NCBI RefSeq assembly: GCF_002870125.1
Contig: NZ_PNEO01000029.1
Location: 1-37,023 of the forward strand
Direction of reading: 5' to 3'
Length of the DNA stretch: 37,023 bases
DNA from: Burkholderia sp. WAC0059
GTDB lineage: Bacteria; Pseudomonadota; Gammaproteobacteria; Burkholderiales; Burkholderiaceae
In this document: piece after piece, positions 24,584 to 32,380 of the stretch
Position numbering within the stretch: position 1 is the first letter of the stretch
Layout of the letters: every line of letters begins with the position of its first letter
Notes under the pieces: model-generated
What the model saw: only the letters and a program-made list of their open reading frames with translations
Told to the model about the DNA's origin: nothing
The model's database searches: none
Made by a program: the position numbers and the translations under genes

Positions 24584-26638
24584 ATGACGACAGAGCGCTT
24601 CTTCAATCTCTACACGCACGGCTTCGCGCGCGTCGCCGTCGGCGTGCCGCGCTGCCGCGTCGCCGATCCGGCATTCAACGCGCAGCAGACCCTCGCGCTC
24701 GCGCGCGAGGCCGCGCAAAACGGCGCCGTGCTCGTCGCGTTTCCCGAGCTCGGCCTGCCGGCCTACACCTGCGAAGACCTGTTCCATCAGAAGGCGCTCC
24801 TCGACGCCTGCGAGCATGCGCTCGCACAGATCGCCGCCGAGTCGGCGTCGCTGCCGCTCGCGCTGCTCGTCGGCCTGCCGCTGCGCGTCGGGCACACGCT
24901 CTTCAACTGCGCGGCGGTGGTGGCGGGCGGGCGCGTGCTCGGCGTCGTGCCCAAGAGCTATCTGCCCAATTACAGCGAGTTCTACGAGGCGCGCCAGTTC
25001 AGCCCGGCCGAGGCCGCGAGCGCCGATACCGTGCGCCTCTTCGGCGAGGACGTGCCGTTCGGCGCGGCGCTCGTCTTCGACATGCCGGCGATCCCGTTCT
25101 TCCGCTTTCACGTCGAGATCTGCGAGGACCTCTGGGTGCCGGTGCCGCCGTCGTCGTTCGCCTCGCTCGCGGGCGCGACCGTGCTCGTCAACCTGTCGGC
25201 CTCGAACGTCGTGGTCGGCAAGTCGAACTACCGTCACCAGCTCGTCGGCCAGCAATCGGCGCGCTGCCTCGCCGCGTACCTTTATACGTCGGCGGGCCAG
25301 GGCGAATCGTCGACCGACCTCGCCTGGGACGGCCAGGCCGTCATCTACGAGAACGGCGAACTGCTCGCGCAGTCCGAACGCTTCCTCGGCGACTCGCATC
25401 TGATCTACGCCGACGTCGACCTCGAACGGCTGTCGCAGGAACGCATCCGGCTGACCACGTTCGGCGACTCGGTGCGTCGCCATGCCGACGACGTGTCGAA
25501 GTTCCGCGTGATCTGCTGCGACGTCGAGCCTTCGCGCGCGGAGCGTCTGCCGCTCGCGCGCGGCGTCGAGCGCTTTCCCTACGTGCCGGCCGACTCGAAG
25601 CGGCGCGACGAGCGTTGCAACGAGGTCTACAACATCCAGGTCCAGGCGCTCGTGCAGCGGCTTTCGGCGAGCGGCATGAAGAAGGTCGTGATCGGCGTGT
25701 CGGGCGGGCTCGACTCGACGCACGCGCTGCTCGTCTGCGCGAAGGCGATGGATCGGCTCGGGCTGCCGCGCGCGAACATCCTCGCCTATACGATGCCGGG
25801 GTTCGCGACGAGCGAGCGCACGCTGCGCCAGGCGCGACAACTGATGGAAGTAGTCGGCTGCACGGCCTCCGAGATTGACATTCGTCCGAGCTGCCGGCAG
25901 ATGCTCGAGGACCTCGGCCATCCCTACGCGGCCGGCACCGAAACCTACGACGTCACGTTCGAGAACGTGCAGGCCGGCGAGCGGACCAACCATCTGTTCC
26001 GTCTCGCGAACTTCAACCAGGCCATCGTGATCGGCACGGGCGACCTCTCCGAGCTGGCGCTCGGCTGGTGCACCTACGGCGTCGGCGATCACATGTCGCA
26101 TTACAACGTGAACGCGAGCGTGCCGAAGACGCTCATCGCCCATCTCGTGCGCTGGGTCGCGGAGACGGGGCAGATCGGCGGCAGCGGCTCGGAGGTGCTC
26201 GAGGCGATCCTCGGCACGGACATCAGCCCCGAGCTGATTCCGGGCAAGGCGAACGGCGCGCCCGAGCAGAAGACCGAGAGCGTGATCGGCCCGTACGAAC
26301 TGCAGGACTTCAACCTCTACTACATCCTGCGGTTCGGCTTCGCGCCCGCGAAGGTGGCGTTCCTCGCGCTCGCCGCCTGGGGCGACCGCACGGCTGGCGG
26401 CTGGCCCGAGGACGCGCACGTGGCGCGCAACGAATACGACCTGGCCGCGATCCGGCGCAATCTCGCGATCTTCATCGACCGCTTTTTCCGCACGAGCCAG
26501 TTCAAGCGCTCGTGCATTCCCAACGCGCCGAAGGTCGGCTCGGGCGGCTCGCTCTCGCCGCGCGGGGACTGGCGCGCGCCGAGCGATTCCGAATCGACGC
26601 TGTGGCTGGCCGACCTCGAGCGGGTGCCGAAGGACTAG
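24584..26638 (+). CDS. nadE: Glutamine-dependent NAD+ synthetase
   Basis: A 684-residue two-domain enzyme making NAD+ from nicotinate adenine dinucleotide, ATP and glutamine-derived ammonia. The N-terminal nitrilase-type glutaminase has its triad at Glu55 (FPELG), Lys124 (PKSYLPNY) and Cys180 (ICEDLW). These positions are close to those of the Mycobacterium tuberculosis enzyme. The C-terminal synthetase has the pyrophosphate loop SGGLDS (373-378) and GTGDLSELALGWCTYGVGDHMSHYNV. The ATG at 24584 starts the conserved region; an upstream frame is open but non-conserved in look. glnB lies 109 bases downstream with its own -10 candidate, an association found in other Burkholderiaceae. Confidence 0.96.
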   Translation: MTTERFFNLYTHGFARVAVGVPRCRVADPAFNAQQTLALAREAAQNGAVLVAFPELGLPAYTCEDLFHQKALLDACEHALAQIAAESASLPLALLVGLPLRVGHTLFNCAAVVAGGRVLGVVPKSYLPNYSEFYEARQFSPAEAASADTVRLFGEDVPFGAALVFDMPAIPFFRFHVEICEDLWVPVPPSSFASLAGATVLVNLSASNVVVGKSNYRHQLVGQQSARCLAAYLYTSAGQGESSTDLAWDGQAVIYENGELLAQSERFLGDSHLIYADVDLERLSQERIRLTTFGDSVRRHADDVSKFRVICCDVEPSRAERLPLARGVERFPYVPADSKRRDERCNEVYNIQVQALVQRLSASGMKKVVIGVSGGLDSTHALLVCAKAMDRLGLPRANILAYTMPGFATSERTLRQARQLMEVVGCTASEIDIRPSCRQMLEDLGHPYAAGTETYDVTFENVQAGERTNHLFRLANFNQAIVIGTGDLSELALGWCTYGVGDHMSHYNVNASVPKTLIAHLVRWVAETGQIGGSGSEVLEAILGTDISPELIPGKANGAPEQKTESVIGPYELQDFNLYYILRFGFAPAKVAFLALAAWGDRTAGGWPEDAHVARNEYDLAAIRRNLAIFIDRFFRTSQFKRSCIPNAPKVGSGGSLSPRGDWRAPSDSESTLWLADLERVPKD

Positions 26639-26687
26639 CCTCGCCGGCTCGCGGCCCGTCGGCAGTCCGACGGCACGGCGCGCATCG

Positions 26688-26693
26688 TAGAAT
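26688..26693 (+). promoter_or_regulatory. Candidate -10 box of glnB
   Basis: TAGAAT in CGTAGAATCGACC lies 54 bases before the glnB ATG, without a clear -35. Confidence 0.45.
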
Positions 26694-26747
26694 CGACCTG
26701 ACCTTTCTTTTTCTTTTCGACCGACCCGACACGGGACGAGGATTGCC

Positions 26748-27086
26748 ATGAAACGCATTACCGCCATCATCAAACCTTTCAAGCTCGACGAAGTGCGCGA
26801 GGCGCTCGCGGAAGTCGGCCTGACCGGCTTGACCGTCACCGAGGTCAAGGGCTTCGGGCGCCAGAAAGGCCACACCGAGCTCTACCGCGGCGCCGAATAC
26901 GTGGTCGATTTCCTGCCCAAGGTGAAGATCGAGGTCGTCGTCTCGGGCGATCAGGCCGACCAGGTGATCGACGCGATCATCGGCGCGGCGCGCACGGGCA
27001 AGATCGGCGACGGCAAGATTTTCGTCTCCGACGTCGAGCGCGTCATCCGCATCCGCACCGGCGAGGAAAACGAAGCGGCGGTGTAA
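26748..27086 (+). CDS. glnB: Nitrogen regulatory protein P-II
   Basis: A 112-residue PII signal protein that senses 2-oxoglutarate, ATP/ADP and, through uridylylation, glutamine. It controls glutamine synthetase adenylylation and the NtrBC system. The T-loop GRQKGHTELYRGAEYVVDF carries Tyr51, the uridylylation site. The C-terminal signature TGKIGDGKIFV is intact. A DxDxV pattern (SDVERVIRIRTGEENEAAV) ends the protein. It follows nadE; a separate ammonium transporter gene, which would suggest GlnK, is not next to it, so GlnB is preferred. Confidence 0.95.
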   Translation: MKRITAIIKPFKLDEVREALAEVGLTGLTVTEVKGFGRQKGHTELYRGAEYVVDFLPKVKIEVVVSGDQADQVIDAIIGAARTGKIGDGKIFVSDVERVIRIRTGEENEAAV

Positions 27087-27104
27087 TTCCCCCGTCCGCG
27101 AAAT

Positions 27105-27141
27105 TGAAAAACGGTGCGCACCCGGAACGGGTAGCGCACCG
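27105..27141 (-). terminator. Terminator between glnB and the porin gene
   Basis: The stem GGTGCGC / GCGCACC with inner CCCG / CGGG (27112-27141) is followed on the minus strand by five T. It ends the porin transcript and, by its hairpin, may also stop glnB transcription. Confidence 0.75.
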
Positions 27142-27236
27142 ACATCGCTTCTCGCAGGCTTTTCCCGGCAGCGTGAAATAAAACGACAAAAGAGTCGAGC
27201 GTCGTTCGCCGGGTACTGCCCGGACCCCCGAATTTC

Positions 27237-28352
27237 CTAGAACAGATGCTGGATGCCGGCGTAGACGCCGCTCTGGCTGTGGCCCGGGACCGGATTCTCG
27301 TCGTACGCGCCGGTCGCGGGGTTGAGTCCGCCGGGGCCGGGCGCGTTGGCGTCGAGGCCGAAGTTGGCCGTCCTGCTGTTGCGCGCCGTGGCGATCTGGA
27401 TGTCGAGCAGCGTGCGTTTGGACAGGTTGTACGAGCCGCCGACCGTATAGATGGTCGCGTTGCCGGCGCCGTTGTTCGCGTTGATGTGATAGACGGCGCC
27501 GATGATCGCCGCGGCCGGTGTGGCCTGCCACGTCACGCCGCCCCATTCCATGTCCGCCGTCGTCGGCGTGCCGGCCGTGCTCGCGGTGATGCCCGAGGTG
27601 CGTTCGGCCGTGTACGCCGCCTGCACTTTGACGGGGCCGAGGAACAGGTTCGCGCCGAGGAAGTATTCGCGCGAGGCCTCGAACACGTTGTCGAGCAGGC
27701 CGTTCGACGGGTCGCGGATTTCGTCGTAGATGCCGCGGACCTGGAACAGCGCGCTCGTATAGGTGAGCTGGAGGCCGTCGGTGCGGCCCGTCGCGGCGCC
27801 GGGCGCCGCGTTCCAGTTGGTCGTGTTCGACAGGCCGTACTGGCCGTAGACGTCGAAGCCGTCGATCTTCGGCGACTGGTACGACACGTTGTTGCTCGTG
27901 TGTTCCCAGTTGCGACCGCGCACGAGCGAGGCCGAGGACCAGTTCGACTGACCGAACGGGTCGAAGTCCCAGTCGCCGTTGGCGATCTGCAACTGCCGGC
28001 CGAGCAGGACCGTGCCGAACGTGTTGTTGGCGAGGCCGACGTCGGCGATCCGGTCGAAGAGCGTGCCGTTCAGGCCGAGCGAGCCGGTTGCCGCGCTGAA
28101 CGCGCCTTCGAGCTGGAAGACTGCTTTGGTGCCGCCGCCCAGGTCCTCGCTGCCCTTGAGGCCCCAAAGGCTCGTGCCCCAGTCGCCGCTCTCCTGACGC
28201 CAGCGCGAAGTCGAGCCGGTGCCGGCGTTGTTGGGCAAGCCGTTCATGTATTCGACGCCGGCGTCGATCCGGCCGTACAGCGTCACGCTGCTTTGCGCCT
28301 GCGCGGCCGCGCAGGCCGACATCAAGGCGGCTGCGAACAACGTTTTTTTCAT
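27237..28352 (-). CDS. Gram-negative general porin (OmpC-like, Porin_4)
   Basis: A 371-residue outer-membrane trimeric beta-barrel porin of the Burkholderiales type. The signal peptide MKKTLFAAALMSACAAAQA ends at residue 19. The mature protein starts with SSVTLYGRIDAGVEY and has the typical TSLWGLKGSEDLGGGTKAVFQLE segment. It ends in Phe (GIQHLF), the outer-membrane insertion signal. The start codon is preceded by an excellent AGGAGGAG. There is a long, AT-rich upstream region (28555-28620) that may hold the promoter, giving a leader of about 200 bases. Porin leaders are frequent targets of small RNAs. Substrate preference cannot be read from the sequence. Confidence 0.93.
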   Translation of the reverse strand: MKKTLFAAALMSACAAAQAQSSVTLYGRIDAGVEYMNGLPNNAGTGSTSRWRQESGDWGTSLWGLKGSEDLGGGTKAVFQLEGAFSAATGSLGLNGTLFDRIADVGLANNTFGTVLLGRQLQIANGDWDFDPFGQSNWSSASLVRGRNWEHTSNNVSYQSPKIDGFDVYGQYGLSNTTNWNAAPGAATGRTDGLQLTYTSALFQVRGIYDEIRDPSNGLLDNVFEASREYFLGANLFLGPVKVQAAYTAERTSGITASTAGTPTTADMEWGGVTWQATPAAAIIGAVYHINANNGAGNATIYTVGGSYNLSKRTLLDIQIATARNSRTANFGLDANAPGPGGLNPATGAYDENPVPGHSQSGVYAGIQHLF

Positions 28353-28871
28353 GTTCTCCTCCTGAACCCTTTGAGATTTCATATGGCACTACTAAAGATG
28401 TCCGGTCGCCGTCGGCGCTGCGGACGAAAACTGCGGTGCGGGAGTGATGGGCCGTGAGCGGACCATGCGGGCCGCCGTCCCGACAAAGGTGTGCCGGGCC
28501 GCCGGCGGGCCGCATTGTCTGACCGCCAGTGGATGGGTGTCTCCCGTGATTTGGAATTAAACTACTTTTTATAACTATCGTTTAGCTACTCTAGCTACTA
28601 ATCTAGCAAAAAAGTCAGAATGTGGGAACAGGTTCGCAAGCCGGCTGGAGGGGATCGTCAAATTGCGGTACGGCCAGAGCGCGGCGCGGCAAGGCGCTTG
28701 CGGGTTCGAGCGGGGCGGTCAGGGTTGCCACTATTGACGCGCATGAGCGCCGCGGGTAAGGCGGCGGACGACGCGGCGGCGCGGGCCGTCGCGACAGGGA
28801 CGGGGAGGGGGAAGTGCCGGACGAAGCGCGCCGTCTCCGCCCGGACGCGGGCGGAGACGGCGGCGGCGACT
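28353..28871. other. Intergenic region between porin and hisP, with AT-rich island
   Basis: About 520 bases without a gene. 28553-28620 is strongly AT-rich in this GC-rich context and carries TAGCTACT twice (28583-28590, 28592-28599) plus a partial third copy. Minus-strand TATAAA (28573-28568) and TTGCTA (28609-28604) are promoter-like pieces, though not ideally spaced. Next to hisP is a perfect 13-base-pair hairpin (28831-28860). Confidence 0.55.
28831..28860 (-). terminator. Perfect 13-bp hairpin after hisP (possible terminator or mRNA 3' stabiliser)
   Basis: CCGTCTCCGCCCG-N4-CGGGCGGAGACGG lies 11 bases past the hisP stop codon. No U-tract follows on the minus strand, so intrinsic termination is uncertain. 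Confidence 0.5.
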
Positions 28872-29654
28872 CTATTTGAGACTGCCGGAGAGGAATTGCC
28901 GCAGGCGCTCGCTGCTGGGGTTGCCGAACACGTCGGCCGGCTTGCCTTCTTCCTCGACGCGCCCCTGGTGCAGGAACATGACGTGGCTCGACACGTTGCG
29001 CGCGAAGGCCATTTCGTGGGTGACGACGACCATCGTGCGGCCTTCCTCGGCGAGCGTCTGCATGACCTTCAGCACCTCGCCGACGAGCTCGGGGTCGAGC
29101 GCCGAGGTCGGCTCGTCGAACAGCATCACGTCCGGCTGCATCGCGAGCGCGCGCGCGATGGCGACGCGCTGCTGCTGGCCGCCCGAGAGGTGCGACGGAT
29201 ACTGCTTTTCGACGCGGGGCGCGAGGCCGACCTTCTCCAGATAGGTGCGCGCGCGCTCCGCGGCCTCGCGCCGCCCGATGCCGAGCACGTGCACGGGCGC
29301 CTCGACGACGTTTTCGAGCACGGTCATGTGCGACCACAGGTTGAAGTGCTGGAACACCATCGCGAGCTTCGTGCGCACGCGCTGCAACTGCTTCGGGTCG
29401 GCCACGTGCAGGGCGCCCGTGCGCGCGTCGGCGCGCGTGCGCACTTCCTCGCCGTCGACGAAGATGCGGCCGGCATTCGGCTGCTCGAGAAAGTTGATGC
29501 AGCGCAGCATCGTGCTTTTGCCTGAGCCCGACGAGCCGATGACGCTGATGACGTCGCCGGCGTTTGCCCGCAGCGACACGCCTTTCAGGACTTCGTGGTC
29601 GCCGTATTGTTTGTGCAGCGAATCGACGAAGAGCTTCTGCTTCTGGGAATTCAT
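28872..29654 (-). CDS. hisP: Polar amino-acid ABC transporter ATP-binding protein (HisP-like)
   Basis: A 260-residue ATPase of a histidine/arginine/ornithine-type importer. The Walker A is GSSGSGKST (40-48), the ABC signature LSGGQ (156-160) and Walker B VMLFDE (176-181), followed by TSALDPELVGEVL and the switch His in VVTHEMAFA. The insertion RADARTGALHVADPKQLQRVR after the first strand is typical of HisP and its close relatives. It is the last gene of the unit hisQ-hisM-hisP, starting 19 bases after hisM. The amino acid transported is not certain. Confidence 0.9.
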   Translation of the reverse strand: MNSQKQKLFVDSLHKQYGDHEVLKGVSLRANAGDVISVIGSSGSGKSTMLRCINFLEQPNAGRIFVDGEEVRTRADARTGALHVADPKQLQRVRTKLAMVFQHFNLWSHMTVLENVVEAPVHVLGIGRREAAERARTYLEKVGLAPRVEKQYPSHLSGGQQQRVAIARALAMQPDVMLFDEPTSALDPELVGEVLKVMQTLAEEGRTMVVVTHEMAFARNVSSHVMFLHQGRVEEEGKPADVFGNPSSERLRQFLSGSLK

Positions 29655-29673
29655 CGAGGTCCTCGGGGCGGGC

Positions 29674-30387
29674 TCACTTGCCGGCCGGCCGCAGGTAGGC
29701 GAGCCAGCGGCGCTCGGCGCGGCGGAACAGCCCGACGAGCGTGAACGAAATGATGAGGTAGAGCAGCGCGGCGATGCCGAACGCGCCGAACGACTGGTAG
29801 GTCGCCGAATTGACGTCGCGCGCGATTTTCAGAATGTCGGGCACCGTGGCCGTGAACGCGACCGTGGTCGCGTGCAGCATCAGGATGACCTCGTTGCTGT
29901 AGTACGGCAGCGCGCGGCGCAGCGCCGAGGGCAGGATGATGCGCCGGTACAGCGTGAACGGCGACATGCCGTAGGCGCGCGCCGCTTCGATCTCGCCGTA
30001 GGGCGTTGCCCGGATCGCGCCGGCGAAGATCTCGGTCGTATAGGCGCAGGTGTTCAGCGTGAAGGCCAGCAGCGTGCAGTTCATGCCCTCGCGGAAGAAC
30101 GCGTTGGTGAGCGCGTGGTCGCGGATCGCGTCGAGGCTGTAGAGCCCGCTGTAGCAGACGAGGAGCTGCACGTAGAGCGGCGTGCCGCGGAACACGTAGG
30201 TATAGAGCCAGACGAGGCCCGAGAGCCACTTCTTCTTCGAGACGCGCGCGACGGCGAGCGGCACCGACAGGCAGAAGCCGAGCCCGATCGAGACGACGAG
30301 CAGCCACAGCGTGACGACGACGCCGGTCAGGTGATAGCCGTCGGTGTAGAGATAGTTGCGCCAGTATTGCTGGATCAGTTCGAGCAT
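29674..30387 (-). CDS. hisM: Polar amino-acid ABC transporter permease (HisM-like)
   Basis: A 237-residue inner-membrane permease with about five transmembrane helices. The EAA loop is the segment GEIEAARAYGMSPFTLYRRIILPSAL, which docks to the ATPase. YTYVFRGTPLYVQLLVCYSGLY is the family's typical N-terminal His/Glu/Gln-permease segment. It pairs with the HisQ-like permease gene 10 bases upstream and the HisP-like ATPase downstream, forming the two-permease heterodimer of this importer class. Confidence 0.9.
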   Translation of the reverse strand: MLELIQQYWRNYLYTDGYHLTGVVVTLWLLVVSIGLGFCLSVPLAVARVSKKKWLSGLVWLYTYVFRGTPLYVQLLVCYSGLYSLDAIRDHALTNAFFREGMNCTLLAFTLNTCAYTTEIFAGAIRATPYGEIEAARAYGMSPFTLYRRIILPSALRRALPYYSNEVILMLHATTVAFTATVPDILKIARDVNSATYQSFGAFGIAALLYLIISFTLVGLFRRAERRWLAYLRPAGK

Positions 30388-30397
30388 GGGGCCGCCT

Positions 30398-31087
30398 TCA
30401 GAGATCCGCCTGGCGCACGCCGGTCGAGTAGCGTCGGTCGAGGTACATGAGGACGAAGTTCGAGACCGTCGTGATGACGAGGTAGATCGCGCCGGCGAGC
30501 AGCGTGAAGAAGAACAGGCGCAGCGTGCCCTTGCCCGCGTCCTGGGTGGCCTTGACGACGTCCGCGAGGCCGATGATGGAGACGAGCGCCGTCGACTTCA
30601 CGAGCACCTGCCAGTTGTTGCCGATGCCGGGCAGCGCGAAGCGCATCATCTGCGGGAACATCACGCGCGAGAACACCTGCCAGTTCGTCATGCCGTAGGC
30701 GTGGCCGGCTTCGAGCTGGCCGCGCGGCACCGCGAGGATCGCGCCGCGGAAGGTCTCGGCGAAATAGGCGCCGTAAATGAAGCCGAGCACGATCACGCCG
30801 GCCACGAACGGGTCGATGTCGATCTCGTCCCAGCCGAGCAGGTCGGTCAGGTCGTTCAGCCAGATCTGGATGCCGTAGAAGAGCAGCAGCATCAGCACGA
30901 GGTCGGGCACGCCGCGGATCAGCGTCGTGTAGAGCGTGCCCGCGCCCTGCACGATGCGGTTTTTCGAGAGCTTCGCCGCGGCGCCGATCAGCCCGAGCGC
31001 GAACGACAGCGCGAGCGAGAGCACCGCGAGCTTGACGGTCTCCCAGGTGCCCGCGAGGATCAGCGGGCCATAGCCTTGAAGCAGCAT
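30398..31087 (-). CDS. hisQ: Polar amino-acid ABC transporter permease (HisQ-like)
   Basis: A 229-residue inner-membrane permease. It opens with MLLQGYGPLILAGTWETVKL, has LIRGVPDLVLMLLLFYGIQ, and carries the EAA loop GQLEAGHAYGMTNWQVFSRVMFPQM. I chose the ATG at 31087 because AAGGATT stands about eight bases before it and family members start here; the frame is open further upstream. It is the first gene of the unit. A periplasmic binding protein gene (HisJ/ArgT) would usually lie just upstream. The 510 bases before it contain none. Confidence 0.9.
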   Translation of the reverse strand: MLLQGYGPLILAGTWETVKLAVLSLALSFALGLIGAAAKLSKNRIVQGAGTLYTTLIRGVPDLVLMLLLFYGIQIWLNDLTDLLGWDEIDIDPFVAGVIVLGFIYGAYFAETFRGAILAVPRGQLEAGHAYGMTNWQVFSRVMFPQMMRFALPGIGNNWQVLVKSTALVSIIGLADVVKATQDAGKGTLRLFFFTLLAGAIYLVITTVSNFVLMYLDRRYSTGVRQADL

Positions 31088-31232
31088 GGTGGTGAATCCT
31101 TGACGATGGGGACGCCGCGTCGTTCCGTTGCGCGACCGATGCCGCCGGTTCCGGGCCTCCCGGCACGCCCGGGGCGGCAAGCCCCGTTTGGCGGCGCGGG
31201 TCGTTCCGGTGATTGGCCGTTCGACCGCCGCC

Positions 31233-31238
31233 ATTCTA
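31233..31238 (-). promoter_or_regulatory. Candidate -10 box of hisQMP
   Basis: Minus-strand TAGAAT in GTCTAGAATGG lies about 145 bases before the hisQ start. It supports independent transcription of the transporter without a binding-protein gene. Confidence 0.35.
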
Positions 31239-31484
31239 GACAGACAAAAATGCGGCCCGCGCGGCCTTTCCGGCCATTCGCGGCGCGCCTCCCCTCACTC
31301 CCTCTGCCCGTCGGACCGCCGTGGCGGCGGCGCGCGGGCCGAAAAGGGCAGTATTTTACCCGAAGCGGGGAGAGGCGCCGGTCAGGCGGAGGCGGAACGT
31401 GCTCCGGGAGGCGGCGAGATCGACGGCGCGGCCCGCGCTTCTCCGTTGTCCGGTCATGACGAGGCGCGGGCGCAACACGGGCGC

Positions 31485-31518
31485 AAAAAAGCCGCCGCGG
31501 ATCGTCGTCCGTGGCGGC
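31485..31518 (-). terminator. Rho-independent terminator of the Spy-like gene
   Basis: The stem GCCGCCGCGGA / TCCGTGGCGGC (one G-U pair; 31491-31518) is followed on the minus strand by six T (31490-31485). Confidence 0.85.
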
Positions 31519-31598
31519 TGGATCGGGCGGGCCGTCTGCCGGGGCGGTGCGCCCTGGCTGGCCGGCGGCGCGCGCGAGGCGCGCCGCTTCGGCGGGAT

Positions 31599-32141
31599 TT
31601 ACTGGGCGGCCGGCGCCGATGCCCCGCCGTGGTCGGGGTGGCGATGCTGCCAGTGCTGGCGCATCCGCTCGCGGCGCTGCTCCATCTTCGCGAAGCGCGC
31701 CTTCAGGGCCGTGCTGACCGTCGTCTTTTGCTGGTCGTTCAGGCTGTTGTAGAACGCAAGCCAGGCCGTAGCCGTCTGTTCGCGCAGTTGGGCGTCCTGC
31801 TGCTCGAGATGCTGGCGCGCATCGTGGAGCGCGTTCAGGTCGAGAATCGGCTGTTGCCGCAGCGTGTCGAACTGCTGCCTGAACTGCTGGTGGTTGGCGT
31901 GCGCGGCCTCATGATCCTGCTTCATCGTGGTGAGCGCGGTTTGCCACAGCTTTTCCTCGTCGGCGTTCAGGTGCAGTTGATCGTGAAGTTGCTGTAGATG
32001 CCGCATGAACCCGCCGTGATGCGGGCCGTGGCCGCCGTGAGCGTGAGCGTCGCTGGCCGGCGTCTGCGCATGTGCGACGCCCATCGAGAGCGCCAGCGAG
32101 GCGGCGGCGACGGCCAGAAAACGGGAAGTTCTTTTATACAT
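31599..32141 (-). CDS. Spy/CpxP-like periplasmic LTxxQ-motif protein, histidine-rich
   Basis: A 180-residue periplasmic protein with a signal peptide cleaved after GVAHA (residue 25). The mature part is almost all helix. It contains degenerate LTxxQ-type sites of the Spy/CpxP family (LHLNADEEKLWQ and SLNDQQKTTVSTAL). It is likely a chaperone or a stress-sensor brake. The start ATG (32141) follows AGGAGA. Both ends are rich in His (DAHAHGGHGPHHGG near the N-terminus; HWQHRHPDHGG at the C-terminus), which suggests metal binding. It is divergent from an OmpR-type regulator and kinase, the arrangement of cpxP with cpxRA in E. coli. Confidence 0.85.
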   Translation of the reverse strand: MYKRTSRFLAVAAASLALSMGVAHAQTPASDAHAHGGHGPHHGGFMRHLQQLHDQLHLNADEEKLWQTALTTMKQDHEAAHANHQQFRQQFDTLRQQPILDLNALHDARQHLEQQDAQLREQTATAWLAFYNSLNDQQKTTVSTALKARFAKMEQRRERMRQHWQHRHPDHGGASAPAAQ

Positions 32142-32236
32142 TGACGATTCTCCTGAGCGATCCGTGTAGAGAGTTCCGGCCAGCGTTCCGTCCATCGGCG
32201 TGGAGCCGGACCATTGATGCTGCCAGTGCCCATAGC

Positions 32237-32325
32237 GTAAAAGAGCCGGGGCAGGATCGTGTTACGGCCCGCGCCATTGTGGTTACGCCACATTACACAC
32301 CGCTTTCGCGGTAACACCTGGTAAC
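32237..32325. promoter_or_regulatory. Array of GTAAY half-sites between the Spy-like gene and the response-regulator gene
   Basis: Plus-strand GTAAC at 32311-32315 and 32321-32325 (N5 between them), and GTAAA at 32237-32241. Minus-strand copies read GTTAC at 32261-32265 and 32282-32286 and ATTAC at 32292-32296 on the plus strand; the last two also have N5 between them. Tandem pentamers 10 bases apart match the known CpxR box pattern GTAAA-N5-GTAAA. The plus-strand pair lies about where the -35 of the regulator gene should be. Confidence 0.6.
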
Positions 32326-32367
32326 TCAAGCCCGGCCGGCTGGAATAATCGGCGGACCGGCGCGCGC

Positions 32368-32373
32368 TACACT
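32368..32373 (+). promoter_or_regulatory. Candidate -10 box of the regulator-kinase operon
   Basis: TACACT lies 7 bases before the ATG, which would give an almost leaderless mRNA. An alternative -10 is AATAAT at 32344-32349, whose -35 position overlaps the GTAAC pair. I cannot choose between them. Confidence 0.35.
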
Positions 32374-32380
32374 TCCGCCC

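Larger units (their letters stand above)
31088..31598. other. Intergenic region between hisQ and the Spy-like gene
   Basis: About 510 bases. It contains the hisQ -10 candidate (31233-31238), a short dyad GGGCAGTATTTTACCC (about 31347-31362) and the terminator of the Spy-like gene (31485-31518). No frame here resembles a periplasmic binding protein or a fragment of one. Confidence 0.55.

Noticed and set aside
24380..26875. Long upstream extension of the FemAB-like frame across nadE
   Set aside because: The extension is antisense to nadE, has shadow composition, and family similarity begins only near 24370.
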